33,835 nt of DNA from SM23-62 sp964575235 (GTDB lineage Bacteria; Bacteroidota; Bacteroidia; Bacteroidales; SM23-62), in the NCBI GenBank assembly GCA_964575235.1, contig CAZNQG010000028.1:1-33835 (forward strand), in the 5' to 3' direction. The notes under the pieces were generated by a model that saw only the letters and a list, made by a program, of their open reading frames with translations, had not been told where the DNA came from and ran no database searches. Below are positions 32,061-33,835 of the stretch, piece by piece (within the stretch, counting starts at the first letter, position 1; the number at the start of each line of letters is the position of its first letter). A program made the position numbers and the translations under genes.

Positions 32061-32915
32061 CTACTCCTTGATCTCCAGCCAGAAAGAGCCCCCGTGTCTT
32101 TCTGCCCCTTCCAGGTTCGGATGCTCCCATAGCGGTTCAAGAATCATGTCCAATTCCGGGTCCTCCGAAATGAAAAAGTTCGGAAGGATCGGCCGGTACC
32201 TGCCAGGGTTGGCCATCAGGAGCATGGCGAGCCCGTATTGTTCGGAATAATAACGTTCGCACATTTCCGGCGGATAATCCCAGGGAAGGTAAATGTCGTG
32301 CAGGTGCACGATCACGCCTTTTTTAAGACGGGGAATCACTTCCAGGAAAAAGACCATGGAATCGGAATTCGGAAGGATCCGGTGCGAGTTGTCTATAAAA
32401 AGAATATCGCCTGTTTCCAGGGCTGTAAAAAATCCGGCATCGATATCCTCGAATGGCTGCCGGATGATGCGGTCGGCAAGTGCGTCGATTCCGGTCCGCG
32501 GCTGCGGATCGACCGATACGATCTCCGTTTTCGGCGACTGTTCCTTCTTGGCCTTATAAGCCACCTTGGTTGAGGTTCCCGATCCGATTTCAAGGTAACG
32601 GCCGGGCTTTCGTTCCGCCAGCATGGCATAGAGGGCGAAAATGTCCAGTCCGGGCAAAAAGCCGTTGTCCCAGACCGGCTGGTCGGAATCGGTTTCGCTG
32701 ACGGAAGGCCGGATGGCCTGGATACGGTCGGTGTGGCGGAGTGCTTTATGCAGGAATTCGCCGTATTCCTTCCTTCCGGCATCGATGATCCTGTACAGTT
32801 CAGGGTGTTCAGGCTTCCCGTGCCCGTAGCGCGGCCGGAACCTTACCGGGTAGTCAAGGTACAGGTTCTGGTATTTCGGGGACAGCCACCGGTATATTTC
32901 CTTCATTTTTATCAT
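32061..32915 (-). CDS. Class I SAM-dependent methyltransferase-like protein
   Basis: About 284 residues from the ATG at 32915 (alternatives: 32906, MKEIYRWLSPK, and 32978). A TATATTTA box on the minus strand lies just before 32915, favouring a late start. The Rossmann core begins PGRYLEIGSGTSTKVAYKAK (SAM-binding E-x-G-x-G), then TEIVSVDPQPRTGIDAL with the acidic ribose-binding residue, TGDILFIDNSHRILPNSDSM and GVIVHLHDIYLPWDYPPEMC. This resembles the Methyltransf_24 type seen near glycan or surface-polysaccharide genes. The substrate is unknown. Confidence 0.78.
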   Translation of the reverse strand: MIKMKEIYRWLSPKYQNLYLDYPVRFRPRYGHGKPEHPELYRIIDAGRKEYGEFLHKALRHTDRIQAIRPSVSETDSDQPVWDNGFLPGLDIFALYAMLAERKPGRYLEIGSGTSTKVAYKAKKEQSPKTEIVSVDPQPRTGIDALADRIIRQPFEDIDAGFFTALETGDILFIDNSHRILPNSDSMVFFLEVIPRLKKGVIVHLHDIYLPWDYPPEMCERYYSEQYGLAMLLMANPGRYRPILPNFFISEDPELDMILEPLWEHPNLEGAERHGGSFWLEIKE

Positions 32916-32982
32916 GATAATAAATATAGCCATTTCCCCCAGATTTCCCGCCCGGCATAATTTTTTCCTTGTCGGCATTGGT

Positions 32983-32990
32983 TATCTTTA
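32983..32990 (+). promoter_or_regulatory. Candidate -7 box (TATCTTTA) of the membrane protein at 33012
   Basis: One base from TAnnTTTG and 21 bases before the ATG at 33012. No -33 element at standard spacing is evident. Confidence 0.3.
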
Positions 32991-33011
32991 GAGATTAAAA
33001 CCGGAAGACCG

Positions 33012-33835
33012 ATGGCACTCAAATCATTTCTGTCCTTTGCCCGTTCGGATAAAGCACCGAGGGCAGTCATCCTGTTCCTGCTGATCCTTTATTTCGGGAC
33101 CAATTTCATCCACCGTAACTGGATCCGGGAAGAGGGTCCCCAGCGCGGCGTTATCAAGTGGGATATCATTTCGTATTACGGATATCTCCCCGCCACCTTC
33201 ATCCACCACGACATTACCCTGGAATTCACGGAAGGGACCAACTACAGGCTTGACGGCAAGTTCTGGTACGAAGAGACCGAAACCGGTGCGAAGGTTATCA
33301 TCACCTCCATGGGCATGTCCTACCTGTATTCACCTTTCTTTTTCGTGGCGCATGCCCTGGCGCCGGTATTTAAAGAACCGAGGGATGGTTTTCAGTCCAT
33401 CAACCAGTTCTTCCTGGTTTTCAGTGCACTTTTTTATCTGGCACTTGGATTTTACAGCCTGTGGAAATTGCTGTCACGATATTTTTCACCTGGGGTTACT
33501 GCCCTGAGCATGCTCCTGGTGGGATTGGGGACCAACCTTTACTACTACAGCACATTCGAGGCAGCATTATCGCATTCCTACAGTTTTTCGCTGATCTGTA
33601 CCCTGTTCCTGGTGATGTCCCGGTGGTACGATGCGCCGGACTGGAAACGAAGCCTGCTGGCAGGATTCCTGTTTGGATTGATCGTACTGATCCGCCCTTC
33701 CAACGTGATCCTGGCCATACCCTTTCTGTTCTGGGGCGTAGGCAGTGTGGAAACACTCAAAGCCAGGCTCCGCCTTTTCCTGCGACATGCACCTCTTCTG
33801 CTGCTCATGCTGACCGCCTTCATGCTGCCCTGGAT
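33012..33835 (+). CDS. Multi-pass membrane protein, glycosyltransferase-like, partial (cut by window end)
   Basis: 274 codons are visible and the frame is still open at the edge. It starts MALKSFLSFARSDKAPRAVI, with a first membrane helix (LFLLILYFGTNFI), then an extracytoplasmic loop that includes IKWDIISYYGYLPATFIHHD, and then several helices (QFFLVFSALFYLALGFYSLW, ALSMLLVGLGTNLYYYST, FEAALSHSYSFSLICTLFLV, LAGFLFGLIVLIRPSNVILA). The W-D-x-x-x-Y-Y-x-Y-L-P loop and IRPSN resemble polytopic GT-C-like glycosyltransferases with a periplasmic active site. The family cannot be fixed from this part. Confidence 0.75.
   Translation, partial: MALKSFLSFARSDKAPRAVILFLLILYFGTNFIHRNWIREEGPQRGVIKWDIISYYGYLPATFIHHDITLEFTEGTNYRLDGKFWYEETETGAKVIITSMGMSYLYSPFFFVAHALAPVFKEPRDGFQSINQFFLVFSALFYLALGFYSLWKLLSRYFSPGVTALSMLLVGLGTNLYYYSTFEAALSHSYSFSLICTLFLVMSRWYDAPDWKRSLLAGFLFGLIVLIRPSNVILAIPFLFWGVGSVETLKARLRLFLRHAPLLLLMLTAFMLPW

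Noticed and set aside
30809..32140. 443-codon minus-strand open frame
   Set aside because: Most of it is the antisense of the MBOAT gene and part of the methyltransferase tail. Only about 31685-32058 has protein-like features, and that part is described as a frameshifted gene.

Overview
This window looks like a chromosomal segment of a member of the Bacteroidota, probably class Bacteroidia. The signs are a DUF2147 protein, a type IX secretion (T9SS) type-B sorting tail, a PorV/PorQ-like barrel, the DUF4492-cydA-cydB order, the parA-parB-DUF5683-LysM transglycosylase order, a CHAT-TPR protein beside an ECF sigma factor, and many -7 boxes of the TAnnTTTG type. Coding DNA is fairly GC-rich for the phylum. 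I see no rRNA, tRNA, CRISPR array, transposase or phage gene.

Layout. 1-2400: a small secreted protein with a repeated WM motif, a DUF2147 protein, and a translationally coupled CYTH / YpsA-like pair. 2398-3680: thyA-folA. 3879-6879: an AI-2E family permease, a PKD/CHU-C surface protein and a BASS transporter. 6907-12962: the most unusual region. A 40-codon gene encodes a peptide with a GGG motif; downstream of it lie a helical protein of unknown function and a lone receiver domain. It is divergent from a 1091-residue TPR-CHAT cysteine-protease-like protein, which meets, stop codon to stop codon, an ECF sigma / membrane anti-sigma-like pair. 13427-16479: a cytochrome bd operon with small membrane proteins at both ends. 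16531-17552: pssA-purS. 17585-22200: a PorV/PorQ-like barrel, cysE, a cysteine synthase, a HAD protein and a lipoprotein glutamine cyclotransferase. 22220-23194: a diacylglycerol-kinase-like enzyme. 23500-31687: one long plus-strand run, parA-parB-DUF5683-transglycosylase-SGNH-SGNH-MBOAT, joining chromosome segregation to cell-wall or glycan modification. 31685-32915: a methyltransferase followed by a frameshifted secreted protein. From 33012: a membrane protein cut by the window edge.

How it may fit together (inference): the CHAT locus has the parts of a cell-envelope regulatory or proteolytic circuit. The CHAT protein has a signal peptide and a C-terminal membrane anchor, which would put its protease-like domain in the periplasm. 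The neighbouring anti-sigma-like protein also places TPRs in the periplasm and is coupled to an ECF sigma factor. The divergent GGG peptide is a candidate substrate or signal. The SGNH-SGNH-MBOAT set could transfer acyl groups across the inner membrane, and its place behind a peptidoglycan-cleaving enzyme suggests a cell-wall or surface-glycan target.
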